Assembly (NCBI RefSeq): GCF_036169555.1
Contig: NZ_CP108032.1
Location: forward strand, 1,736,001-1,800,000
Reading direction: 5' to 3'
DNA: 64,000 nucleotides
Origin: Streptomyces sp. NBC_00306
Lineage (GTDB): Bacteria; Actinomycetota; Actinomycetes; Streptomycetales; Streptomycetaceae
Shown: positions 21,590-29,385 of the stretch, piece after piece
Layout of the letters: every line of letters starts with the position of its first letter
How positions within the stretch are numbered: the first letter of the stretch is position 1
Program-made: the position numbers and the translations under genes
Notes under the pieces: model-generated
The model's database searches: none
What the model was told of the DNA's origin: nothing
What the model saw: the letters and a program-made list of their open reading frames with translations, nothing else

Positions 21590-22411
21590 ATGGCCGATGC
21601 CGCCCTCCACGGCAAGGTGACCTTCGTCGGCGCCGGCCCCGGTGCCGCCGATCTGCTGACGTTCCGCGCCGCGCGTGCCATCGCCGACGCCGACATCGTG
21701 ATCTGGGCGGCGAGCCTCGTGCAGGCCGAAGTGCTCGACCACGCACGCGAGGGCGCCGAGATCCTCGACTCCGCTGCGCTGTCCCTGGAGGACGTCGTGG
21801 CGGTCTACCGGCGGGCGCACGACGAGGACCTGAAGGTCGCCCGTATCCACTCCGGCGACCCCGCCCTGTGGGGCGGCACCCAGGAGCAGCTCGACCGCTG
21901 TGTGGAGCTGGGCATCGAGGTGGAGATCGTGCCGGGCGTCTCCTCGTTCTCGGCGGTCGCCGCGATCGTGCAGCGCGAGCTGACGATCCCGGAGGTCGCG
22001 CAGTCGGTGATCCTGACGCGGCTCGGGGGCGGGAAGACGCCGATGCCGGAGGGCGAGGAGGTACGGGAGTTCGCCCGGCACGGCACGACAATGGCGCTGT
22101 TCCTGTCCGCGGCCCGCTCGGGCCAGTTGACGCAGGAGCTCCTCGAAGGCGGCTACCCGACGAGTACGCCGGTGGTGATCGCGTACCAGGCGACCTGGCC
22201 CGAGGAGCTGATCCTGCGCTGCACCCTCGGCACGCTGGAGGAGACGGTCAAGGAGCACAAGCTCTGGAAGCACACGCTGTTCCTGGTCGGCCCGGCGCTC
22301 TCCGCCTCGGGGACCCGCTCGCATCTGTACCACCCGGGCCACTTCCACGGATTCCGCAAGGCCGACCCCGCCGCCCGCAAGGCGCTGCGCGCACAGGGCG
22401 CCACCCCGTGA
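21590..22411 (+). CDS. cobM: Precorrin-4 C11-methyltransferase CobM
   Basis: 273 residues of the tetrapyrrole methyltransferase fold: KVTFVGAGPGAADLLTFRAARAI at the SAM loop, ARIHSGDPALWGG, VEIVPGVSSFSAVAAIVQRELTIPEV (C11 subgroup signature), and TLFLVGPAL near the end. It methylates C11 of precorrin-4. GAGAGGAC precedes the ATG at 21590. First gene of the second cob block, divergent from the ZIP gene; its stop overlaps cobL (GTGA). Confidence 0.95.
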   Translation: MADAALHGKVTFVGAGPGAADLLTFRAARAIADADIVIWAASLVQAEVLDHAREGAEILDSAALSLEDVVAVYRRAHDEDLKVARIHSGDPALWGGTQEQLDRCVELGIEVEIVPGVSSFSAVAAIVQRELTIPEVAQSVILTRLGGGKTPMPEGEEVREFARHGTTMALFLSAARSGQLTQELLEGGYPTSTPVVIAYQATWPEELILRCTLGTLEETVKEHKLWKHTLFLVGPALSASGTRSHLYHPGHFHGFRKADPAARKALRAQGATP

Positions 22412-23664
22412 TCACGGTCATCGGCACCGGGACCGGCGCGCCGCCCTCCGTCCGGGACGCCGAGGCGCTCGACGCGGCGACCCTGGTGGTCGGCGCACGG
22501 CGGCATCTGACGGCGGCCCGGGTGCCGGCCGCCGCCGAGCAGGTGGCGATGGGGCCGCTCGGGCCGGCGCTCGACGCGATCGAGAAGGCCCGGGCGGACG
22601 GTGCGGCGCGCGTCGTGGTGCTCGCCTCCGGCGATCCGGGGTTCTTCGGGATCGTCCGGGTGCTGGCCGAACGCTTCGGCGCGGACGCCCTGGACGTGCG
22701 GCCCGGGGCCGCGTCGGTGGCGGTCGCGTTCGCCCGGGCCGGGCTGCCGTGGGACGACGCGGTCGTCGTCAGCGCGCACGGCCGTGATCTGCGGACCGCG
22801 GTCAACGTGTGCCGTGCGCACCCCAAGACGGCGGTGCTGACCGGGCCGGGAGCCGGGCCGGCGGAGCTGGGCGCCGAGTTGGCGTACCGGTCCGCCGACC
22901 GTGTGCTCGTGGTGGCGTCGGCGCTCGGCGACCCGGAGCACGAGCGTGTCGAGCGGCTCACTCCGGCGCAGGCCGCGGAGCGCGAGTGGGACGCGGTGAG
23001 CGTGGTGCTGTGCCTGGACGAGTCCCGGTCGGTCGCCGCCGGTCAGCGGACGATCGCCGGGCGGCACCTCGGGCCGTCCCGATGGGCGCTGGACGAGAGC
23101 GCGTTCGCACACCGCGACTCGATGATCACCAAGTTCGAGGTGCGGGCCCTCGCGCTGGCCCGGCTCGGGCCGCGTATCGGCGATCTCGTCTGGGACATCG
23201 GCGCCGGCTCGGGCTCGGTGGCCGTGGAGTGCGCCCGGTTCGGCGCGGCGGTGGTCGCGGTGGAGAAGACCGCGGACGGGGTCGGACGGATCCGGGCCAA
23301 CGCGTTCTCGCACGGCGTGGACGTCCGCGCGGTGCACGGGTCGGCGCCCACCGTGCTCTCCCAACTACCGGACCCGGACGCGGTGTTCATCGGCGGTGGC
23401 GGCGCCGACCTGCCCGCCGTCGTCGCGGCCTCGGCCCGGCGGGCCCGGCGCACCGTGGTGGTCGCGCTGGCGGCGCTGGACCGGGTGCCCGCGGTGCGCG
23501 GCGCCCTGACCGCGGCGGGTTTCACCGCGGACGGTGTTCTGCTGAACTCGGCACGGCTGGCGCCGCTGCCGGGTGACGTGACGCGGCTGGCGGCCGCGAA
23601 TCCGGTCTTCCTGCTGTGGGGCGACCGCCCCGTACAAGCGCCTACCGAAGGAGCAGTTCAGTGA
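22408..23664 (+). CDS. cobL: Precorrin-6Y C5,15-methyltransferase (decarboxylating) CobL
   Basis: A 418-residue fusion of CbiE and CbiT. Residues about 1-210 are a tetrapyrrole methyltransferase (VITVIGTGTGAPPSVRDAEAL, VLASGDPGFFGIVRVLAERFG). Residues about 225-410 are a class I SAM methyltransferase (DSMITKFEVRALALARLGPR, VWDIGAGSGSVAVECARFG, DAVFIGGGGADLPAV). It methylates C5 and C15 and removes the acetate carboxylate on ring C. GTG at 22408 overlaps the cobM stop. Confidence 0.94.
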   Translation: MITVIGTGTGAPPSVRDAEALDAATLVVGARRHLTAARVPAAAEQVAMGPLGPALDAIEKARADGAARVVVLASGDPGFFGIVRVLAERFGADALDVRPGAASVAVAFARAGLPWDDAVVVSAHGRDLRTAVNVCRAHPKTAVLTGPGAGPAELGAELAYRSADRVLVVASALGDPEHERVERLTPAQAAEREWDAVSVVLCLDESRSVAAGQRTIAGRHLGPSRWALDESAFAHRDSMITKFEVRALALARLGPRIGDLVWDIGAGSGSVAVECARFGAAVVAVEKTADGVGRIRANAFSHGVDVRAVHGSAPTVLSQLPDPDAVFIGGGGADLPAVVAASARRARRTVVVALAALDRVPAVRGALTAAGFTADGVLLNSARLAPLPGDVTRLAAANPVFLLWGDRPVQAPTEGAVQ

Positions 23665-25352
23665 TCGGCCTGATCTCCGCGACGGCGGCGGGCGCCGTCG
23701 CCCGCGACCGGCTCGCCGCCGCCTGGCCCGGCCGCACCCGGGTGTACGAAGGCCCGGTGCGCGACGCCGTGGAGCGCGCGTTCGCGGAGTGCGGGCAGCT
23801 GGTGTGCTTCCTCGCGACGGGCGCGGTGGTCCGGCTGGTCGCCCCGCTGCTCGCGGGCAAGGCGGCGGACCCGGGTGTGGTGTGCGTCGACGAGGGGCAG
23901 CGGTACGCGGTGTCGCTGCTGGGCGGGCACGGCGGCGGCGCCAACCTCCTTGCGGAGCAGGTGGCGGACGTCCTCGGCTGCGAGCCGGTGGTGACGACCG
24001 CGACGGACGCGACGGGGGTGCCGGGCCTCGACACGCTCGGCTGGCCCGTCGAGGGCGCGGTGGCGTCCGTGACCCGGGCGGTGCTGGACGGCGATCCGGT
24101 GGAACTGCGGGCGGACGTGGTGTGGCCGCTGCCGCCGCTGCCCGCGCATGTGGGGCCCGCCGGCGACGGCAGCGCGGTACTGCATGTCACGGACCGGGTC
24201 ATCGACATCGGCGCCGGCGACGCGGTCCTGCGGCCGCCGTCGCTGACCGTCGGGGTCGGCGCGTCCTCCGGGGCGCCCGCGGAGGAGATCATCGGTTTGA
24301 TCGAGGAGACGCTGCGCGATGTCGGCCTGTCCGCGCTGAGCATCGGCGAACTGGCGACGGTGGACGCGAAGGCGTCGGAGCCGGGCATCGTGGCGGCCGC
24401 CGGGCACTTCGGCGTACCACTGGTGACCCACGCGGCCGAACGCCTCGCCGACATCGACGTGCCGAACCCTTCCGAGGCGCCGCTCGCCGCGGTGGGCACG
24501 CCGTCGGTGGCGGAGGCCTCGGCGCTCGCGGGCGGCGGCCAACTCCTGGTGCCCAAGCGGAAGTCGAGCCCGAAGGAGCGGGCCGCTATGGCGACCTGCG
24601 CGGTGGTCCGCAGGCGGCCGCGCGGCCGCCTCGCCGTCGTCGGGCTCGGCCCCGGCGCCCGCGATCTGCTCACCCCGCGGGCGGCCGCCGAACTGCGGCG
24701 CGCCTCCGTGCTCGTCGGTCTCGACCAGTACGTCGACCAGATCCGCGACCTGCTCCGGCCCGGCACCCGCATCCTCGCATCGGGGCTGGGCGCGGAGGAG
24801 GAACGGGCGCGCACCGCCGTCGCCGAGGCGTGCGCCGGTCATGCGGTCGCGCTGATCGGCAGCGGCGACGCGGGGGTGTACGCGATGGCCTCCCCCGCGC
24901 TCGCCGAGGCGTCGGACGACATCGACGTCGTCGGGGTGCCCGGTGTGACGGCGGCGCTGGCCGCGGCCTCCATCCTGGGCGCGCCGCTGGGCCACGACCA
25001 TGTGTCGATCAGCCTCTCGGACCTGCACACCCCGTGGGAGGTCATCGAGCGGCGTGTGCGCGCGGCCGCCGAGGCGGACATCATCGTGACCTTCTACAAC
25101 CCGCGCAGCCGCGGCCGGGACTGGCAGTTGCCGAAGGCACTGGCCATCCTCGCCGAGCACCGGGCGCCGGACACCCCGGTCGGCGTCGTGCGCAACGCGT
25201 CCCGGCCGGACGAATCCAGCCGCATGACGACCCTCGCCGGAGTGGATCCGGCGACGGTGGACATGATGACGGTCGTGACGGTCGGCAACACGGCCACCCG
25301 GGACATCGCGGGCCGCATGGTGACCCCCCGTGGCTACCGGTGGCAGTCATGA
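23661..25352 (+). CDS. cobJ: CbiG-CobJ fusion: cobalt-precorrin-5A hydrolase / precorrin-3B C17-methyltransferase
   Basis: 563 residues in two parts. Residues about 1-310 are CbiG: MIGLISATAAGAVARDRL, FLATGAVVRLVAPLL, YAVSLLGGHGGGANLLAEQVA, and the C-terminal SVGVGASSGAPAEEI-like and LTTV-type region IGELATVDAKASEPGIVAAA. Residues about 315-563 are CobJ/CbiH: LAVVGLGPGARDLLTPRAA, VALIGSGDAGVYAMASPA, VVGVPGVTAALAAASILGAPLGHD, VTFYNPRSRGRDWQLPKAL. CbiG opens the ring and expels acetaldehyde, CobJ contracts the ring. The fusion is common in actinobacteria. GTG overlaps the cobL stop. Confidence 0.94.
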   Translation: MIGLISATAAGAVARDRLAAAWPGRTRVYEGPVRDAVERAFAECGQLVCFLATGAVVRLVAPLLAGKAADPGVVCVDEGQRYAVSLLGGHGGGANLLAEQVADVLGCEPVVTTATDATGVPGLDTLGWPVEGAVASVTRAVLDGDPVELRADVVWPLPPLPAHVGPAGDGSAVLHVTDRVIDIGAGDAVLRPPSLTVGVGASSGAPAEEIIGLIEETLRDVGLSALSIGELATVDAKASEPGIVAAAGHFGVPLVTHAAERLADIDVPNPSEAPLAAVGTPSVAEASALAGGGQLLVPKRKSSPKERAAMATCAVVRRRPRGRLAVVGLGPGARDLLTPRAAAELRRASVLVGLDQYVDQIRDLLRPGTRILASGLGAEEERARTAVAEACAGHAVALIGSGDAGVYAMASPALAEASDDIDVVGVPGVTAALAAASILGAPLGHDHVSISLSDLHTPWEVIERRVRAAAEADIIVTFYNPRSRGRDWQLPKALAILAEHRAPDTPVGVVRNASRPDESSRMTTLAGVDPATVDMMTVVTVGNTATRDIAGRMVTPRGYRWQS

Positions 25353-25408
25353 CCCGGCGCACCACCCCTTCCCCACGTCCCACGCCGCATCCCGGAGCCG
25401 CCCTGTGA
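25349..25408 (+). CDS. Possible 19-codon coupling mini-ORF between cobJ and cobH
   Basis: ATG at 25349 overlaps the cobJ stop (ATGA), the frame encodes MTRRTTPSPRPTPHPGAAL, and its TGA at 25406-25408 overlaps the GTG start of cobH (GTGA). The mini-ORF thus bridges the only gap in an otherwise continuous chain of overlaps. The peptide is Pro/Thr-rich and probably has no function; the arrangement is the point. Confidence 0.35.
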   Translation: MTRRTTPSPRPTPHPGAAL

Positions 25409-25989
25409 ACCGCGTCGTTCACCCCATCGAGCAGGAGTCGTTCCGGCGGCTGCGGGCGCGTCTGGACACGAGTGTCTTCCCGCCGCTGACCCGTGCCGTC
25501 GTGGAGCGTGTCGTGCACTCGGCCGCCGATCTGGACTACGCGGCCGATCTCGTCTGCGAGGAAGCCTCGTTGACGGCGGCGCACGCCGCCCTGCACGCGG
25601 GCGCCCCCGTCGTCACCGATGTGGAGATGGTCGCCGCCGGGATCACCCGCCGCGAGACCGTCTGCCGGCTGAGGGACGCCACCGCCGGTCCCGGGCTCAC
25701 CCGATCCGCCCACGCCGTACGTCTCGCGTACGAGCAGGTCGGCCCGGGCGCCGTCTGGGTCGTCGGGTGCGCTCCCACCGCACTGGAAGAGCTGCTGGTG
25801 CTCGGCGCCGAGCCGGCGCTCGTCATCGGTCTGCCCGTCGGCTTCGTCGGGGCCGTCGAATCCAAGGCCGCGCTGCGCGAGAGCGGGCTGCCGGCCGTGA
25901 GCAATGTGTCCGAGAAAGGCGGCAGCGCCGTCGCCGCGGCGGCGCTGAACGCCCTGCTGTACCACCCCCACACCGAGGAGAACGCGTGA
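25405..25989 (+). CDS. cobH: Precorrin-8X methylmutase CobH/CbiC
   Basis: 194 residues. It moves the methyl group from C11 to C12 to give hydrogenobyrinate. Family features: HPIEQESFRRLRAR at the start, RVVHSAADLDYAADLV with the catalytic His, VTDVEMVAAGI, and LPVGFVGAVESKAALRESGLPA. GTG at 25405 has GGAG at suitable distance and gives the normal N-terminus; the frame is open further upstream inside cobJ. Confidence 0.93.
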   Translation: MNRVVHPIEQESFRRLRARLDTSVFPPLTRAVVERVVHSAADLDYAADLVCEEASLTAAHAALHAGAPVVTDVEMVAAGITRRETVCRLRDATAGPGLTRSAHAVRLAYEQVGPGAVWVVGCAPTALEELLVLGAEPALVIGLPVGFVGAVESKAALRESGLPAVSNVSEKGGSAVAAAALNALLYHPHTEENA

Positions 25990-26903
25990 CCACCCCGCCC
26001 GCACTGCTGATCGCCGGCCACGGCACCCGTGACGAAGCGGGGGCCGAGGCATTCCGGGACTTCGTACGGGAGCTGGGCCGCCGGCACCCCGAACTCCCCG
26101 TCGCCGGCGGCTTCATCGAGCTGTCCCCGCCGCCGCTCGGCGAAGCCGTCACCGAACTGGTGGAGCGGGGCGTGAAACGCTTCGCGGCGGTGCCGCTCAT
26201 GCTGGTGTCGGCCGGGCACGCCAAGGGCGACATCCCGGCCGCACTGTCCCGCGAGAAGGAGCGGCACCCCGGCATCTCGTACACCTACGGCCGCCCGCTC
26301 GGCCCGCACCCCTCGCTGCTGCGGGTGCTGGAGCGGCGGCTCGACGAGGCGCTCGGCGGGGCCTCCCGCACCCCGGGCGACCGCGCCGATGTCACCGTCC
26401 TGCTGGTGGGCCGGGGTTCGACCGACCCGGACGCCAACGCCGAGGTGCTGAAGGCGGCGCGACTGCTGTGGGAGGGCCGCGGCTACGCCGGCGTGGAGAC
26501 GGCCTTCGTCTCGCTCGCCGCGCCCGACGTGCCGAGCGGGCTCGACCGCTGTGTCCTGCTGGGCGCGCGCCGCATCGTCGTGCTGCCGTACTTCCTGTTC
26601 ACCGGCATCCTGCCGGAGCGGGTGCGCGCGCAGACGCAGGGCTGGGCGGAGGCGCACCCGGAGGTGGAGGTGTTCTCGGCCGATGTCGTGGGCCCCACCG
26701 AGGAGTTGCTCGACCTGGTGATGGAGCGCTACCGCGAGGCGGTCGCCGGCGACATCCGGATGAACTGCGACACCTGCGTGTACCGCATCGCGCTGCCGGG
26801 GTTCGAGGACAAGGTGGGGATGCCGCAGCAGCCGCACTTCCATCCGGACGACGACGGACATCACCACGGCCATCACCACAGCAGCCATGCACACGCACAC
26901 TGA
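25986..26903 (+). CDS. cbiX: Sirohydrochlorin chelatase-like protein CbiX with metal-binding tail
   Basis: 305 residues, long-form CbiX with two tandem chelatase domains: LLIAGHGTRDEAGAEAF (about 8-24) and VTVLLVGRGSTDPDANAEV (about 136-154), and VPLMLVSAGHAKGDIP with the metal-site His. The tail holds MNCDTC (MxCxxC, a Fe-S ligand motif described in CbiX) near residue 259 and a His-rich end (DDDGHHHGHHHSSHAHAH). CbiX inserts cobalt into sirohydrochlorin early in the anaerobic route, or iron for siroheme. Overlaps cobH (GTGA) and, by 17 nt, the next gene. Confidence 0.92.
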   Translation: MTTPPALLIAGHGTRDEAGAEAFRDFVRELGRRHPELPVAGGFIELSPPPLGEAVTELVERGVKRFAAVPLMLVSAGHAKGDIPAALSREKERHPGISYTYGRPLGPHPSLLRVLERRLDEALGGASRTPGDRADVTVLLVGRGSTDPDANAEVLKAARLLWEGRGYAGVETAFVSLAAPDVPSGLDRCVLLGARRIVVLPYFLFTGILPERVRAQTQGWAEAHPEVEVFSADVVGPTEELLDLVMERYREAVAGDIRMNCDTCVYRIALPGFEDKVGMPQQPHFHPDDDGHHHGHHHSSHAHAH

Positions 26904-27945
26904 CGGACACGATCTGCGTCATCACGGTGACGCGGAGGTGCGGGACGCGGCGTCGGGTCTGACCGATCTCGCGGTCAATGTGCGGACGGGCACTCCGCCG
27001 CCGTGGCTGCGCGAGCGCATAGCCGGCTCGCTGACGGGCCTCGCGGCCTATCCGGACGGCCGCGCGGCCCGCGCCGCCGTGGCCGCCCGGCACGGTCTCC
27101 CGGTGGAGCGGGTGCTGCTGACGGCGGGCGCGGCCGAGGCGTTCGTGCTGCTGGCCCGTGCCCTGACGCTGCGTCATCCGCTGGTGGTGCACCCGCAGTT
27201 CACCGAGCCGGAGGCGGCGCTGCGGGACGCGGGCCACCGGGTGGCGCGGCTGCTGCTGCGCGAGGAGGACGGCTTCCGGCTCGATCCCGCCGCGGTGCCG
27301 GACGCGGCGGATTTGGTGATGGTCGGCAATCCGACCAATCCCACGTCCGTCCTCCACCCGGCCGCCGCCATCGAGCGGCTGGCACGTCCGGGCCGGCTGC
27401 TGGTGGTGGACGAGGCGTTCATGGACGCCGTGCCGGACGAGGCCGAGAGCCTGGCGGACCGTACGGACGTCCCCGGGCTGGTCGTGCTGCGCAGCCTCAC
27501 CAAGACCTGGGGGCTGGCGGGCCTGCGGATCGGCTATGTGCTGGCCGAGCCGGAGACGATCGCGGCGCTGGAGCGGGCACAGCCGCTGTGGCCGGTGTCG
27601 ACACCGGCCCTGGCCGCGGCGGAGGCCTGCATGGACGCGGCGGCGCTGAAGGAGGCCACGCGGGCGGCCGCGCTGATCGCCGTGGAGCGTGCCCATCTGC
27701 TGGCGGGCTTGGCGGAGTTCGACGAGGTACGGGTGGTGGAGGCGGCCGAGGCCCCCTTCGTCCTCGTCCATGTGCGTCGCGGCGCCGAGGTCCGCGAGCA
27801 GCTGCGCAGGCTGGGCTTCGCGGCCCGGCGGGGCGACACGTTCCCCGGGCTCGGGCCGGGCTGGCTGCGGCTCGCGGTGCGGGACCGGACGACGACCAAC
27901 CGTTTTCTCCAGGCGCTGGACCAGGCGTTGACGATGGTCGGGTAG
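26887..27945 (+). CDS. cobC: CobC-like PLP aminotransferase / threonine-phosphate decarboxylase
   Basis: 352 residues of the class I/II aminotransferase fold, histidinol-phosphate aminotransferase group. PLP-binding segments: ERVLLTAGAAEAFVLLARAL, MVGNPTNPTSVLHP, LLVVDEAFMDAVPDE and the Schiff-base Lys in SLTKTWGLAGLRIGY. In cobalamin clusters this family (CobC/CobD of different species) makes the aminopropanol linker from threonine phosphate. The N-terminus MHTHTDGHDLRHHGD is His-rich because it overlaps the His-rich end of cbiX. Last gene of the operon, followed by a terminator. Confidence 0.85.
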   Translation: MHTHTDGHDLRHHGDAEVRDAASGLTDLAVNVRTGTPPPWLRERIAGSLTGLAAYPDGRAARAAVAARHGLPVERVLLTAGAAEAFVLLARALTLRHPLVVHPQFTEPEAALRDAGHRVARLLLREEDGFRLDPAAVPDAADLVMVGNPTNPTSVLHPAAAIERLARPGRLLVVDEAFMDAVPDEAESLADRTDVPGLVVLRSLTKTWGLAGLRIGYVLAEPETIAALERAQPLWPVSTPALAAAEACMDAAALKEATRAAALIAVERAHLLAGLAEFDEVRVVEAAEAPFVLVHVRRGAEVREQLRRLGFAARRGDTFPGLGPGWLRLAVRDRTTTNRFLQALDQALTMVG

Positions 27946-27961
27946 GGGCGGCGGCCGGGCA

Positions 27962-27986
27962 GGGGCCCGGGGTCCCCCCGGGCCCC
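27962..27986 (+). terminator. Terminator of the cobalamin operon
   Basis: A 10-bp perfect stem (GGGGCCCGGG at 27962-27971, CCCGGGCCCC at 27977-27986), 17 bp after the cobC-like stop. The following 100 bp are C-rich with two CCCCGGGCCCGC copies and no gene. Confidence 0.7.
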
Positions 27987-28095
27987 GAACCCCTGCTCCC
28001 CACCCCCGGGCCCGCACGCGCCATCCCCGGGCCCGCGCTCCCCCCTCGCCCGCCCCTCGCCCGCCCCCCCGGCTTGCCGGCGCGGGCCGCTCCGG

Positions 28096-29034
28096 TCAGC
28101 CGCGCGCGCGGCTGCGGGCGACGACGACCGCGGCGCCGCCGAGCGCCAGCAGGACCGCCGAACCTCCCGCGAGGTAGATCGTGGTGGCGCTGCCGCCGGT
28201 CTCGGCGAGGTTCTCCTTCGGGGCCTGCGTGGGCTCACCGCCGGACTGTGCCTGGACGCCGGTGGTCGGTTCCTCCGTCGGCGCCTTCGGCGGCTCCTGC
28301 TTCTCCGGCTCGCGGGCGGTGGGCGTTTCGCAGGTCGCCTCGGCAAGGGTGACGGAACCGTTCACCTCCGCGACGTTCAGCTTGAGAGGGTTCACCGCGA
28401 CCTCGAGTTCGAGCGCGGTGGCCGCCGCCGTACGGGACGTGATGCGGGTCGAGGAGAGCTCGAGCGTCACCTCGCCGACCCCTGGCACCTCGATGCGCGT
28501 CGGACCGCCCGTCGTGAGGGTCACCTTCTTGCCGAGCACCCGCACATGCCCGAGAAGGTTCGACTCGGCCACCGGCTTGCGGCCCGCTTCGCACACCGCC
28601 TTCGAGGTGACCTGCTGGATCTCGATGAGGGACAGCAGCGGCAGGCCGGGGACATGCACCTTGGCACGCGCGAGGGAGGCGTACCCCTCGGCCTTCTTAC
28701 GGTCGGCGGTGGCCTTCGCGGTGGCGACGTCCGCGCGCAGCACCTGGAAGGGCCTGCCGCCGTCGACCCCGTCCAACTCGACGGTGAGCGCGGTCTTGTC
28801 GGCACCGGCCGGGGCCTGCACCTCGTTGAGCGAGGCGCGGAGCGGGACGTTGACGGTCTTGTTGAGCAGGGACACGTCGAGCCCGGTACGGAGCACGACC
28901 GCACTCGCCCGTCCCCCGCCGCCGCCGGTGGCGTGCGCCGGACCGGCCAGGGCGACCGGCACCGCCATCAGGGCGACCGCGGCCGTGGCGGCTGCGCAGC
29001 GGCGTGCGGGCATGCGGAAGGCGTTGCTGTTCAC
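28096..29034 (-). CDS. Secreted, sortase-anchored surface protein (LAETG motif)
   Basis: 312 residues. N-terminal signal peptide: basic MPARR-type start then AAATAAVALMAVPVALAGPAHA, cleaved near residue 35. The body is a Val/Leu-rich beta domain, about 40-245, with two Cys in VTSKAVCEAGRKP and LAEATCETP. A Pro/Glu/Thr spacer follows (EPEKQEPPKAPTEEPTTG). The end is a cell-wall sorting signal: LAETGGSATT, a hydrophobic helix, then RSRARG. LAxTG is the recognition motif of class E sortases in Streptomyces, which also anchor the long chaplins. GTG at 29034 has a G-rich site upstream. The function of the exported domain is unknown. Confidence 0.85.
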   Translation of the reverse strand: MNSNAFRMPARRCAAATAAVALMAVPVALAGPAHATGGGGGRASAVVLRTGLDVSLLNKTVNVPLRASLNEVQAPAGADKTALTVELDGVDGGRPFQVLRADVATAKATADRKKAEGYASLARAKVHVPGLPLLSLIEIQQVTSKAVCEAGRKPVAESNLLGHVRVLGKKVTLTTGGPTRIEVPGVGEVTLELSSTRITSRTAAATALELEVAVNPLKLNVAEVNGSVTLAEATCETPTAREPEKQEPPKAPTEEPTTGVQAQSGGEPTQAPKENLAETGGSATTIYLAGGSAVLLALGGAAVVVARSRARG

Positions 29035-29131
29035 GGTGGTGGAACCCCCACAGGAGACACGGCGTCGTCCGCCGCCCACGGGGACACGTGGGCGGCGGCG
29101 ACCGAGACACCGGAATCTTTACGCACGGAGA

Positions 29132-29162
29132 GTGAACTGACAGACACCTGGCGTCAGTTCAC
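29132..29162. promoter_or_regulatory. 10-bp inverted repeat upstream of the surface-protein gene
   Basis: GTGAACTGAC at 29132-29141 and GTCAGTTCAC at 29153-29162 are perfect inverted copies with an 11-bp spacer, about 100 bp upstream of the surface-protein start. It could be an operator or a hairpin. CCCCAAAGGGG directly behind (29162-29172) could form a second small stem. The remaining 220 bp to the amidohydrolase gene contain no recognised feature. Confidence 0.5.
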
Positions 29163-29385
29163 CCCAAAGGGGGGTTTCCGCGACTGCATTCGATTCTTGA
29201 TGCACGCACGTTCCCCGAAACCCGGCAGACACAGCGATGAGGGAGGTGCGCCGGTCTCACCGGGGGTCGCGCACGGAAGTGCTTCAACGAACGGACGGAG
29301 CGCCGGGTCACGCTCGGTCAACACGGTGACGCGGGCGCGGTCGGCCGGCGACGAGGCCACGGCCGGCACGTGACGCGGGGTGCCG

